Source: Boletus sp. NGJ (lineage: Eukaryota; Basidiomycota; Agaricomycetes; Boletales; Boletaceae). Taken from it: a DNA stretch of 59,399 bases. The DNA is taken from NCBI GenBank assembly GCA_019096195.1, contig JAGTXK010000192.1, positions 1 to 59,399 on the forward strand, read 5' to 3'. This document shows positions 44,639-55,195 of this stretch, piece by piece (positions within the stretch are counted from its first letter, which is position 1; each line of letters opens with the position of its first letter). Under the pieces are notes generated by a model. It did not search any database. It had not been told where the DNA came from and saw nothing but the letters and a program-made list of their open reading frames with translations. The translations under genes and the position numbers were made by a program.

Positions 44639-45382
44639 CGAACATGCGGCGGCTCACTGACTGAGATCGGAGGGTTGTCCTTGGAACTGCGAGAACGTCG
44701 TTAGCCTGCCCGAGAGAAAGTTTGAAGACAAGTAAGTTGGGTAGTGCTCAACACTAAGTGGACACGTTTCGGGGGGATACCTGGTCGCCAATTTATGGAG
44801 GCGGTAGGCTAACCGCGCAGCGCCGTCGATCTCACATCCTTGGAGTGCAGCGAGGGCATTTCAAACTCCGCGAGCGCCTCCACTCTTTGTACTTTCAACA
44901 TATATATTCCATATAGTTCCATATGTACATTGAACCGTAAGTCCAATACATCATGACAAAAAAAAACAGGTGGTCCGTTACAGAACGAACCACGACATCT
45001 TGACGAAAATCCGCGAAAACCCATCCGTGAAAATGTAAAGAATTGAACGTGAACGGGAGCGAGAGAATGAATCTTGCAGAACTGTAACCTGTTAATCGAT
45101 GCCAATGCTATGCCATGTCGTGCAAATGCACCTCTAATCAATAAGTATTGTGAAACGATGGGTATGGTCACTGAAACGTTGAGTGCGACAAAGGACTGAG
45201 TTCGGCAAGGTAGACAACAACCGGAGGATCCATACCTTGTGGTGAAAAGAATTTGTCCGACGACTCCGAGAAAAAATTGCGATAAACACATGCCGAGATA
45301 AATGAAACAGAATGATGAAACAGAATGCCTAGTCAGATGTGCCGTGGAGTACCAGGGACGGAGAAAAGCGGGCCGGGTGACA
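44639..45382. other. intergenic, no gene seen
   Basis: About 740 bases between the QTRT2 start and the stop of the next gene. A 250-residue open stretch on the minus strand (44809-45561) overlaps real exons of the next gene in another frame and is not real. Confidence 0.6.
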
Positions 45383-47273
45383 TCAACGGCGGGGCTCAAG
45401 CAAACAAAGCTCGGGTTGCCAGCTGCCCTTGGACACGTGGTACAGCCGAACAAGACAGATCTGGTCAAGCTGAATGCCGTTTGGTCCGACATTCCACTCC
45501 GCATAATCGGGATCGTACTGCTCGTTGCGGTATTTCTAAACGGGAGTACATCAGAATACATGCCAACTTTTGAGACTGGTTGTGACTAACCTCGATCAGA
45601 TCCCGAACGCCCGTTGCAACTGCCTCTGCGAGTTTCGCACGTGTGAGGGGAGCGCGCGATCTTGTCCAGTCTAGGGCAGCAATTGTCTTGGACCAAGATT
45701 TGTACCCGGGCCACTGGAACCCCGGCGATACGTTCAGCTACTCAGAAAATTACTGCTCAAATCAAGTCAGCTCACCTGAACGCGCAGAGTAAATGTCTTC
45801 TTCCCCATAGGGATAACAGGCTGTGTGCGATCCAAAATACGATGAAAGCTGTCCGTTCTGTTCAGAACATCAGCGATTGGGATCCCAATCTGATTCGGGT
45901 TCTCCAAAGAAAAATTGACGGGAGGATGCTGTTCAGGTGTGTTATATGATGAGATACTGCTTGTTGAATATCGTTCTTGAGGAATCAAAGGGCCCCGCCC
46001 ATAAATGTCTGGGTAACTCCGGTTACGCCTATGCGAATCCGACGACGTGGAATGTACGCTCCATGCTCGGTCGTGGCGGGGCACCACTCTCCGTGCTGTC
46101 TACTTCGGTGTTAGCTGTACTGTGGCATATGTATTGGTGTACAGCACTCACAGAATGCTCGTCGTCGGCGGACAACGGCAATAATCGCTTTCTCTCGGGT
46201 GAACTCGGAAGTGGGCGGCTTGGACCAGGGGCAAAAGACTGCGAAGGGGGAGTCGCCACTGGCACACTGGACAGGTGGCTGTACTGTCTAGTATCCGCAT
46301 TAGGCAACACCACCGTCGCTGTGTCAACCCTATCTAGCCTCAAGCTGAGGGTGGGCCGTGCAGCTCTGGTGTTGTTCTGCTGCACAGGTCTACCATGGCC
46401 CACTGAAACAAGCTGTGTTGACGGCATGTACGGGTATACAGGTGGTGATAGACCTTGGGTTGTTTGAAAGGTGTGGATGTTCTGTGTAGTGAAAGTGTAT
46501 GGGAGATCGCCGCCGCTCGGCTGGTGTGCATTGTGTACAAAGTGTTCATTGGTGTAGTCGTAAACTGATTCGTGAGGATCGTAACCACGCTGATGTTGAG
46601 TCTGTCTATGATCAATTTCAAGGTGATGAGGGAAAGGCAAGTTGGCGAAAGGATGGGAAGGAATGTTGTCCTAAACAGCAAGAGGAATCGTCAAGGAGCG
46701 TAGCACCAAAGGGAAGAGTGAGCCTACATTAGTATACGTGGCGTCGATCGTGATACCAGGGTCATGCAACGGGGTGCTCGGCAGGGAGCAGTTGAAAAAA
46801 GGGAGATTGGAGGAGTAATTCATATCCTGCAGAGGGGGAGAGTAAATTATAGCGTTGTCAGAGTTGTGGCACGAGCATACCTCTGCATCGTGAGCCTCCA
46901 AGAGGATTCCGACTGAGTCCACAGATTGGTGTGGTTGAGAGTAACGGCTCTGATCGCCGGTCGTGGCGGTCGGGAGCCAGGATTGTCCCTCGTATTGTGG
47001 GACAGAGGGTCCTGAGCCGCTCTCATAATAAATGTGACTTGTGTCGGAATAATAATGTGGGCTAGACAAGGATGTCGATGTCTTGCCACCCAACGCACGA
47101 CGAGCACTTACCCTTGATGCGAGGACATGGTGGATGGGGGTGCTGGACAGGGGGGACCCGGGGATATGCGGTAGCAGACACAGCGAGTGCTTTAAATAAT
47201 CGGCCCGAGGACGCTTTGATGAAGAGGGGGGGGATGTTGGAATGCATAGATCGAGAGTTGTCGAATTTAGCAT
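45383..47273 (-). CDS. uncharacterised protein with a conserved C-terminal WPGY domain
   Basis: Exons on the minus strand: 47273-46881, 46826-46728, 46670-46152, 46099-45776, 45713-45591, 45535-45383 (536 residues). All five introns fall between codons. The first ~370 residues are Ser/Pro/His/Thr-rich and look unstructured, as in many fungal regulators. The C-terminal ~110 residues are different: KKTFTLRVQWPGYKSWSKTI, then PLTRAKLAEAVATGVRDLIE and GPNGIQLDQICLVRLYHVSK. I remember similar 'W-P-G-Y-x-x-W' and 'I-T-R-A-K-L-A' stretches in many agaricomycete proteins of unknown function. I cannot name the family. The start may lie further upstream. Confidence 0.7.
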
Positions 47274-49057
47274 GATAAACTTTCCAGTGCATCACGTTAA
47301 CATGCTCGGACATGACGTTGCGCGGAGTCTCATTTTCGGGGAGACGCACTGGTGCAGGGAGCAGGGACTCGTAGACAATACGCGACGAGGCTGTGGTTCT
47401 CTATCGCTAACGTGGGGGATTGGGACCATTTGCTCATCGAAGCATTGGACGAGCGGGGGCGCGGGGTGGTCCTAGCACGCACACCGCTTTGGCCGCACAG
47501 CAATCGATGACGCCGGCGCTAACTGGGCAGGGAGAGGGTGCGTCATCACTGAAAGGGTCGGCATAGCTCTTGGAGTGTATGTAGCCCACGACATGGACAA
47601 CAGTGAGCAAGGTTGGTGTGGAACGGCTAGGGAACGGGGTGGACGGGAACCGCGTATGACCATGCTGTAGAAAAAGAAGGCATACCATTCCCAGACAATA
47701 CCCATTTTAGTGCCAAAATTTGTTGACCCCAAAATCACGTTCGAATGTGTTCATGTGGTCGCATATACACACCGAACGGTAATAATGCGGGAATTTCTTC
47801 TCTGTTCAGGCGGTCTGAGGACGTCGACGTCACGGGTGCGCGCAGCATGCACGACCGCAACCATACGTTTGGGTGTAGATGCCATGGGTTTCAGTTGCTC
47901 AACGTCAGAGAACAATAGCAAGCTTGGTTTCGCTGTCGTGATTTCGTGGGAGGAGGTCAACTGAACGTTGGGATCATCACACAGACGATCATCCGTGGGA
48001 GTTGCTTATGTAAAGACTTATCTCCCGCGAACAAGAAGCCTACAAAGTTACAGTACTGCTCCTATAGTAAACTCTGCGTAAAAGAAAGTCGGGTAAACGT
48101 GAAATGGAATCATTCTTTACAGGAGAGACTTTTTTTTACTCTGGCCCCTTGATTGCGGCCCGTTCTCTCCTAGAAGTTTGCTCCCGACTCGGGTCCCGGT
48201 TCAACACCCAAACTTTGCACCCGAGCAGGTACGGTCTCAGACCTTCAGGTGCCCACTTTCAACGCTGATTTCCCAAGTACCGTGCGACCCTCTCCTTCAC
48301 CCTCCAAAGCCTACAGCCACCAGCCAATCGGAGTCTCTCCCGCGGTCTTCTACCGGCCAATAATGTATGTAATTTCCGTGGTTCAACTCAATTGTATTGC
48401 TCCTCCAGACTCCTTCTCCGTGACACCACCGGTGATGGCCGAATCGACGCCCTTTTGGTGGATGTGTCTGCTGACCCACACCTCCATGCCCCTGTCGTCG
48501 TCGTGACCTTTCTCTTATTGACTGCGCCCCTTTACTGCGCACTTGGTCAACTGTTCCCGCCGCGTTGACCGAGGATTGCTGTGTTCAGGCAATCGCTACC
48601 AGCCGATGTCTGTCGGTGAGATCACCGATTACGGCAGCTAACATTGTCGCAGCAAGGCTGTGCATGCGAACGCTGCCTCTGAGAATGATCTTCGCCCCCT
48701 CCGAAAAATAATTAATAAATGCCAACACCAGTGTGCAACGTTATCGCTTGACGACTCTACCGCAGACCTTCAATTGAGAGCTGTTATCGGAGGACAGCTG
48801 GCAAAAAAAGAATCTAAAACTGTGTTGACCAAAACGGGTGAGGACCTGAGCTAGCTGAATATGGTGGAGTTTTGGCTCGCTTAGTCCAGTCCCGGCTTGT
48901 AGATATTCACGCGGGACAATCTCCTGGGCAAATCCAGCGGCACCGACGGCCTCGTGATACATTGTATGTGAGCTCGACGTCGTACGCAGATGGAGTTATA
49001 CATTCCCTTGCGTACATATTATATGGACCCTCATCAGTGCATCCAACAACCTGCTCC
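47274..49057. other. long intergenic stretch, no gene seen
   Basis: About 1.8 kb. Several open frames of 60-85 codons overlap on both strands (47434-47738 minus; 48178-48506 plus), but none has splice partners, a recognised domain or consistent codon use. The first ~300 bases probably hold the promoter of the preceding gene. Confidence 0.5.
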
Positions 49058-49909
49058 CTACTTGGTCTTGAGTTCCCTTAGCATTGGGATGACGTCAGCC
49101 ACAGGTTTCTCATTCCATCCACCCTCTTCGTAGCACCGTATCTTCATCCTGACACCTGAAGGCCTTCCCCAAGTACGGCCAAAACCATCTTCCTCTGCCT
49201 CTTCATCATCTGCTATGCGAAGCGGCCACAGTCTCTTGAGTGACCGAGCGCGGCTAAGACACGTCGGGGCTTGCGTGCTACGTCCATGCAAGATACACTC
49301 GGCACTTTTTTTGTGGGTGAGGAACCTTCGAGCTGGTTTCAATCCGCCACCGTCGTCCGCTGATGCAGTTCTAGAGGGTCCAGCCCAACTGGTTGGCGGC
49401 TCCCACTTCCATTTAGATCCGAACTTGCATGACGCAAGGGAGGTATCCGTGCCACTAGATACCTCCGAGGTAGTGGTCGTCTGAGTCTGCGACCGCGTCA
49501 ACGCGGACCCGCTGCTCTCCTCACCCGAGATAACGAATACCGGTATGTCCAAACTCGATTTCGACGATTGTCGAAACACGTGGCGGGAAGTAGACGGTTC
49601 ACTGGATGTCATTAGGCTCGCAGGGGGTGTGGTATTCTCGGAGCGATTCCGTTCGTGCTTGATGCGTCTCAGCGGTGGAGGGGGCTTGGCACGGGGAAGA
49701 AAAGAGTCATTGGGGGACCAAACTGATTTGAAGTTTGGAGGTAATCCTGCATGGGACCTCACGGACGCGGTCTCACTGACCGACTTGTTGTGGATTGGGT
49801 CCACTTTTTGACTCTGGTATTCCCCCTTTGAATTCGACTTGGACATTTGCGCTGGGCGGGGTGAGGAGGGCCTCGGTGATGACCGCGGGGAGAGGAGGAT
49901 GTTGAACAT
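49058..49909 (-). CDS. uncharacterised Ser/Thr/Pro-rich protein
   Basis: A single open frame of 283 residues. The N-terminal half is Ser/Pro-rich (SPRSSPRPSSPRPAQ). Later it has short ordered-looking segments (LDIPVFVISGEESSG; KFGSKWKWEPPTSWAGP) and a better-conserved-looking C-terminus (ARSLKRLWPLRIADDEEAEE; RTWGRPSGVRMKIRCYEEGG). No known domain. Composition suggests an intrinsically disordered, phosphorylated protein. The single exon is unusual in this window. Confidence 0.6.
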   Translation of the reverse strand: MFNILLSPRSSPRPSSPRPAQMSKSNSKGEYQSQKVDPIHNKSVSETASVRSHAGLPPNFKSVWSPNDSFLPRAKPPPPLRRIKHERNRSENTTPPASLMTSSEPSTSRHVFRQSSKSSLDIPVFVISGEESSGSALTRSQTQTTTTSEVSSGTDTSLASCKFGSKWKWEPPTSWAGPSRTASADDGGGLKPARRFLTHKKSAECILHGRSTQAPTCLSRARSLKRLWPLRIADDEEAEEDGFGRTWGRPSGVRMKIRCYEEGGWNEKPVADVIPMLRELKTK

Positions 49910-51301
49910 GATACGTTGTTTTGGGGAGCGACTGCGCCGTCTCGGATTAATGTATTGGGTTGACGAGTGTGAGAAGGACCCGAGTTAGATCTGCGATAGC
50001 TCGTGCCGTTACCTCTATGACAGACGTCCGCACAACTTCCCGGACGTGAGTGGCCGTCTTACATGCGTGGCATACGTGCTTCCTCACCTGGATGTGGTTC
50101 CCTGTTTGCTTTCACAAAGACGTCGCTCTGGGGGAGTCCGGAATACCAGGTCAGGGTGTTGTCAGGTTATATCCTTTTCTCCTACGAGACCGATGCGTGA
50201 AACGAGTGATGAAGGCGGTACGGATTAGATATAGAAGGACAACCAGACTTCGGTGTTAGCATCACAGAGGGGTAAATTTGGTATTCAAAATGCACTCACT
50301 TCTGCCACGCAGCACGTTCAGTGGGATAGTACACGGAAGAAGACAGAGTCGCCTTCGTGGTGGTCAAAGAGAAAGCCAGTTTGGCATGCGTTGGCAGGCT
50401 TAAAATGCGATACGCCAGGAGGTGTCATATCGGCGGCGGCACTCGAGTCGATGGCTTCCATTAATTTTCCGGCGGCGCGTTGGTTCGGCGTCCGTCTGTG
50501 TGGTTAGGTTGACAAGGTAACATCGTGTCATCAAACCACCTAGTAATAGGCACCCGACGCTTGTCTAGGCTACGACGTACAGCCAACCCGCCTCGTGTAC
50601 AATTTCGGTGTCGTATGGCCCATCACGCCATCGTGGCCACGCCTACCAGCACTCCAGATGCCGGCTGTTTCGCCGCAACTTTGTAATGAGATGGACGACG
50701 AGTGATGAACCCAGCCATGTATATTGATCACGATGGCCAGAGAATGGCCAGCAAATCGGAGGTTCGCATAAAAAGAGCACGCTACAAACAAGACACCGGG
50801 TAAAAAGAAAGGCCGCACACCGACCATATGGACGACGCTGATTTTTGATTTTGGTAACACCTATCGATCTATTTCCACTGGCAACTACTGTAGATATGTT
50901 TTGCGTCGGTTTCGCACTGACCGGGATATACCATCTCTTCACGGACGCAAAACTCGCTTACCGGGTAGGAGTTGAAACTGTCACATCTAATGGAGTTTCG
51001 TGGTCGCGGTGGCGACTGCAGCGGCACAAAGCCAAGTCGCCGCCAGCGCGTGTCAGCTTTAATTGCGATGTCAAGCGGGTGTTGTCCTCTTTCCTTAGTA
51101 GTGTGGTTACAACCTCACTGTCGGTGCGTCATCGGTCATCACAAGGCACTTGAATAACCCCTGTGGTGAGCAAAACCGTAGAGCTTGAGCAAAGGCGAAG
51201 TCGCGATTCAAATTCATTAGTAGGTGTATGTCCCGAGGTCAAGAAGCAGCAATGAATGAAAAGGGGAGCGGACACATGACAGGTATCCTTGGAATCTCTT
51301 C
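49910..51301. other. intergenic, no gene seen
   Basis: About 1.4 kb without a convincing gene; open frames up to about 100 codons on either strand (e.g. 50643-50942 minus, 50845-51153 plus) lack recognisable features. Confidence 0.5.
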
Positions 51302-52058
51302 TTATAGACGTCGCACGACGAACGAGCCCGATAGGAACATGACGAGCAGTGTAGCCATCAATCCGATAATTGCCGGGTGAGAAACGTATTGCGAGATCGC
51401 ACCAGAACACCCCGCGCAAGTTCCTGCTATCGAACATCAATCGTTGCCACACGCCCAAAGTAAGACAGACCATACCGCTGGCGATGGGCGTGTACCCCTG
51501 TTGTGTATAGAGCGCGAATTGCAGGGCGTTATTGGGAGTCAGGAAGCCAGGCGCGCGTTGTGCATCTGGGCCTTGGTCCCCCCAGATTTTGAGCGTGTAC
51601 TTGGCTTGAGCCAGCGGGAGTTGGGGCTGTGACGTCTGGTACGCATAGGTGTCCCAGACGACACTCGTCGCCGTGCCAGGTATGATCCCATTGGTAGGCC
51701 CTACCGGATAGGTATTTCCGTTTTCGCAAACAGCCGAGACGGTGAGATGTGTCGGCGTAACTATGATGTAGCTAAAGTTCCATGCAAAGGTGATAGGTTC
51801 GTCCGGAGCGATCTTGTAATACGAAGTCGACTGCTGAGGTGGCTTGGTCACGGAGAGGGTACCTGCAGGTGCATTTGCGGGAATGGTGGGCATGGGGGCT
51901 GCAGTGGGGGATTGTGATCCCGTCACCGAGCCCGTCTGTGATGCTGTCTGCGAACCTGTCTGCGAGGCCTGAGACTGGGTGACAGTCTGCTCAGATTGCA
52001 GTGCACTCTGGGTCTGCGACTGTGATTGACCATCTTGACGCTTTTCTACCACGGCCAT
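51302..52058 (-). CDS. DUF7137-like membrane protein
   Basis: Exons on the minus strand: 52058-51476 and 51423-51302 (234 residues as modelled). A Gln/Ser/Thr-rich repeat (SQTGSQTASQTGSVTGSQ) is followed by a beta-rich Ig-like region (YYKIAPDEPITFAWNFSYII; ATSVVWDTYAYQTSQPQL; YTLKIWGDQGP). Then comes GTCAGCSGAISQYV and a final membrane span (IIGLMATLLVMFLSG) with a basic tail. I recall this arrangement from the fungal DUF7137 family. A signal peptide is expected. The bases just upstream could encode a hydrophobic stretch (LRLLFFS-type) in another exon, so the real start may be near 52160. Confidence 0.7.
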
Positions 52059-52480
52059 GATGTAGAGCGCGTTCCACAGTGAGAAAAATGGACAGACAAA
52101 GGAGTGTAGAGAAAAAAAGAAGCAAAGGAGACGAATCCAAGGCGAACATCTTCTGCTCACTTGACACCATTTCCTTTTTCGGATTATTACAAAAAGGTGT
52201 CACGCCGCGTCAAAGATATCACCACCACCACGACCTCGTCGAGTCTGTGTCCAACCCAGTCTTGACCGAACTCGGAGAACATAGCGGGTTTGGTGAGTAC
52301 TGAATCAACGTATTGGCTGACCACGCGGTTGTGACGACGACTCTCTGACCTAACGAGTCGCGTGCACGCCTGCGATCGAAGCGCAGTACTTAGTAAAACA
52401 TCCTCGTTCCCGTGTCGCACTGGTCTATAATCGCCACGCTTCTCAGCCTGCGCCTCACCTGATTCCTCACACCTCCACCC
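52059..52480. promoter_or_regulatory. divergent promoter region, DUF7137-like / IKS1
   Basis: 422 bases between two diverging starts; part may encode the N-terminus of the minus-strand gene. Confidence 0.45.
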
Positions 52481-55117
52481 ATGCACGAAGAAAGCGCACC
52501 TCCCTCCCCGAACCAAGCCCTGGTCGCACTCGCCCCCCTGGAACCCCAATGGCAGCCCATCCTCCACGTCTCGAATCAAGTCGTCTTGTACAACCCGACG
52601 TCGCATGCCTTGTCGATTCACGAGTCCCCAAATATGCACGTGCCTGACCGACCGAATTCGCCTTGTCCGTTCTGCCACCGACCGCTTCCGCCTGGGTTTA
52701 GGCACGATGACGAGGAGGACATGCGCCACGAAAGTGGTTCGCAGAGTCGGGCTTCCAACTATTTCCAGCTGCTGGCGATTGCGAACGAGAGCTCTCGGCC
52801 GTCGAGTCCGCCGCCGCTTGGCAATGGGGACAGAGCATCTGCCTTTTCGCGCGAGGCGATGGCCGATGGATACTTCAAGGCGTTCTTCCAGGAAGAATAT
52901 CGGTTAGGAATGGGTGCTAATGGAAGCGTTTTTCTGTGTCAGGTTTGCACGAGGTCTACTTGTCTCTACTCGAATATGTCTAACTCGCGATACCTGCAGC
53001 ACGTGTTGGACGGTAATCCACTGGGTGTGCATGCAAAGACTATTGTGTCCAGAGGTCTTTACCAACTCCCTCCCTCTCTAGGACATTTTGCCGTGAAGAA
53101 GATCGCTGTTGGAGAGTCGCACTCGTATCTTCTTGGTATCTTGCGCGAGGTTCGTGAGATGTCCCGATCAAACAAATTGAACCTCAATGGATTGCAGATT
53201 CGATTATTGGAAACCCTCCGTCACCGAAACATCATCACTTACCATCACGCCTGGTTGGAAACCTGTCAATTCTCTGCGTTTGGCCCCAAAGTACCCACCC
53301 TACAGTTAAGTTGGTTACAGTGGGTATCTCTAATGATGGATCTGACGAGTGTTCACAGCGTGTTGATGCAATGGGCGGAAGGGGGAAGGTACGTTGACAT
53401 TGGGATCTGATCTACCATCCTACTTAGAAGTCGGGATTGATAGTCTAGATGACCTGATCGATGTACGGTTGGGGCGACCCACTAGGCTACCTCACATGCG
53501 GTCGTCTACCTCCACGTCTGAATCACCTGCTGACATCCAGTCGCCTTCGGCGCGTATCCGAGCCTTTCGTGCAATGAAGCGTGCTCCGCCAGAGGAACGC
53601 GAGCGCCTACGCCGAGAGATGGGAGAAAGCTCCGGTAGCCGTGTAACTGGACGATCGAGCTTGAAAGCCGTCCACCTGTTCAGTGCAGAAGAAGCCAGGA
53701 GCCTGTTCTGCGATGTAGTCGACGGTCTTGCGTTTTTGGTTCGTGCGAGTCACCCACAGCTGTGTTGAGGAGATGACGTATTGTCCCATAGCACGACAGG
53801 TCGATTTTGCACCTTGACTTGAAGCCAGGGAACGTGCTACTAACCTGGGACGAAGGCGAGCTCATGCGAGTTTCCCAGCTATCCCACTTCTTTTTTTGTA
53901 ATGACATCGATCCTTTATCTAGACCCCGTGCGATGCTGTCAGACTTTGGTACGTCTCGTGATATGATCCACTCATCTGGTTCGCGTTCCGGAAACACTGG
54001 GACGTAAGTGGTTTATCCTACTGTGTCAACGAGACTATTCTGGAGAGCTGCTACGCTAGATTGGAATATGCTTCACCGGAGTCTCTACCTTCCCCTCATA
54101 CAGGCCTTCTTCAAGAAGTTGATTCAAAGTCTGACATGTGGTCGTTGGGGATGATCCTTCACAAGATGCTTTTCTTCCGATTGCCATACCGTTACGCCAC
54201 GGATGGAGAGGCGAGCGCCAGGGACGAAGCAGACAAGATGAACAAGTTGGAGCAGGAAATTTTGACTTATCCAGGGTAAGGGATGCGGTTTTTCGTCACG
54301 AACCTGATTGAGAGTCCCAGTTTTCGGATCACATCCTCCTTGGTGGCAGCGTTCGAGAGTCGACATTTGCCGCGAGCATTCCTCATCTTGTTGGAAGGCC
54401 TTTTGAGTGTCAATTCCTCGGTACGTCCAACAAGCGAGCGCATTGCGGGTGCGATGCGAGAAGGCAGGGTACGTGTATAAGAGCTCGGAGCGGAGATTGT
54501 GTGACACAAGCTTTGTCAACATTTCAGTTCAATCCTGTGACATCAACCCCCAGGGCGTCGGCGGGCTCGCTAATTCCTGTCAAACGTTCGACCGATGATC
54601 GTCGTCGGGAACTGAGCCCAAACAGCCCCCGTGCATTGCCACCCGTCCCCGTCCCTGAAACACGTCTCCGTGAAGCTCCTGGTGAGTGGGATGAGGGCCA
54701 TGGGTCGGTTCCATCGAGTAAGAGGGACGAAAAGAGTCCACTCGGTCTCCCTTCACTACCGCTGTACGAGGACGAGAATGGAGGACCCTTTGCACGCATT
54801 TTTGCGGACATCAGTCATGTACTGGGGATACATGCCACGCAGGAGGTATTGATAAGGAGTGCAAAGGCGTGCATCCTGGCAACCAAGGTAATGTCCCACC
54901 GATTTCGACATGGTTGACTTGGTCACGTACTATCCCATACACGCAGGCAGTGTCTGTTGCGTCTTGTTGGGATCACGTACGGGACCGACCTGTTGTATTG
55001 GGAGCGTTGGCGATGGCAGCGATAACGGACACGATTTCGGAGCAGTTGCAGGTTGCTTTAGTGCTGGGTGTTTTTCATGTGGTGACGATGTGGGTCGTTG
55101 TTGGTCGTGACTCGTAG
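52481..55117 (+). CDS. IKS1: IKS1-type protein kinase with C-terminal membrane span
   Basis: Twelve exons: 52481-52942, 53000-53024, 53082-53149, 53198-53304, 53359-53388, 53444-53738, 53792-53865, 53923-54003, 54060-54275, 54321-54468, 54528-54887, 54947-55117 (678 residues). Before the kinase domain is a zinc-finger-like CPFCHRPLPPG, typical of Iks1. The kinase motifs are all present: RLGMGANGSVF (Gly loop), FAVKKI (Lys), TLHVLMQWAEGGSLDDLI, LHLDLKPGNVLL (catalytic loop), LSDFGTS (Mg2+), YASPES and SDMWSLGM. A conserved-looking insert (about 100 residues) follows the hinge. The C-terminus is hydrophobic (VALVLGVFHVVTMWVVV) and may anchor it in a membrane. The intron at 53866-53922 starts with GC and is needed for frame. 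Substrates are unknown. Confidence 0.92.
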
Positions 55118-55195
55118 GAGGTCGCCGGTGTAAGAATCACATGCCACGCTTTGTACATACCCCATTATGTTGTCCACTCGCAGTCGACTTGAGCA

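Noticed and set aside
44809-45561. 250-codon open frame on the minus strand
   Set aside because: It overlaps the last exons of the 45383-47273 gene in another frame and has skewed composition; the spliced gene explains the conservation better.
47022-47114. Possible extra intron (GTAAGT ... CTAG) in the first exon of the 45383-47273 gene
   Set aside because: Removing it would bring a stop into frame soon after; the unspliced frame is open throughout.
48178-48506. Two overlapping open frames of 61 and 85 codons
   Set aside because: No ATG context, no splice partner and no domain; treated as chance.
50643-51153. Open frames of about 100 codons on both strands
   Set aside because: Overlap each other in opposite directions with no recognised motif.
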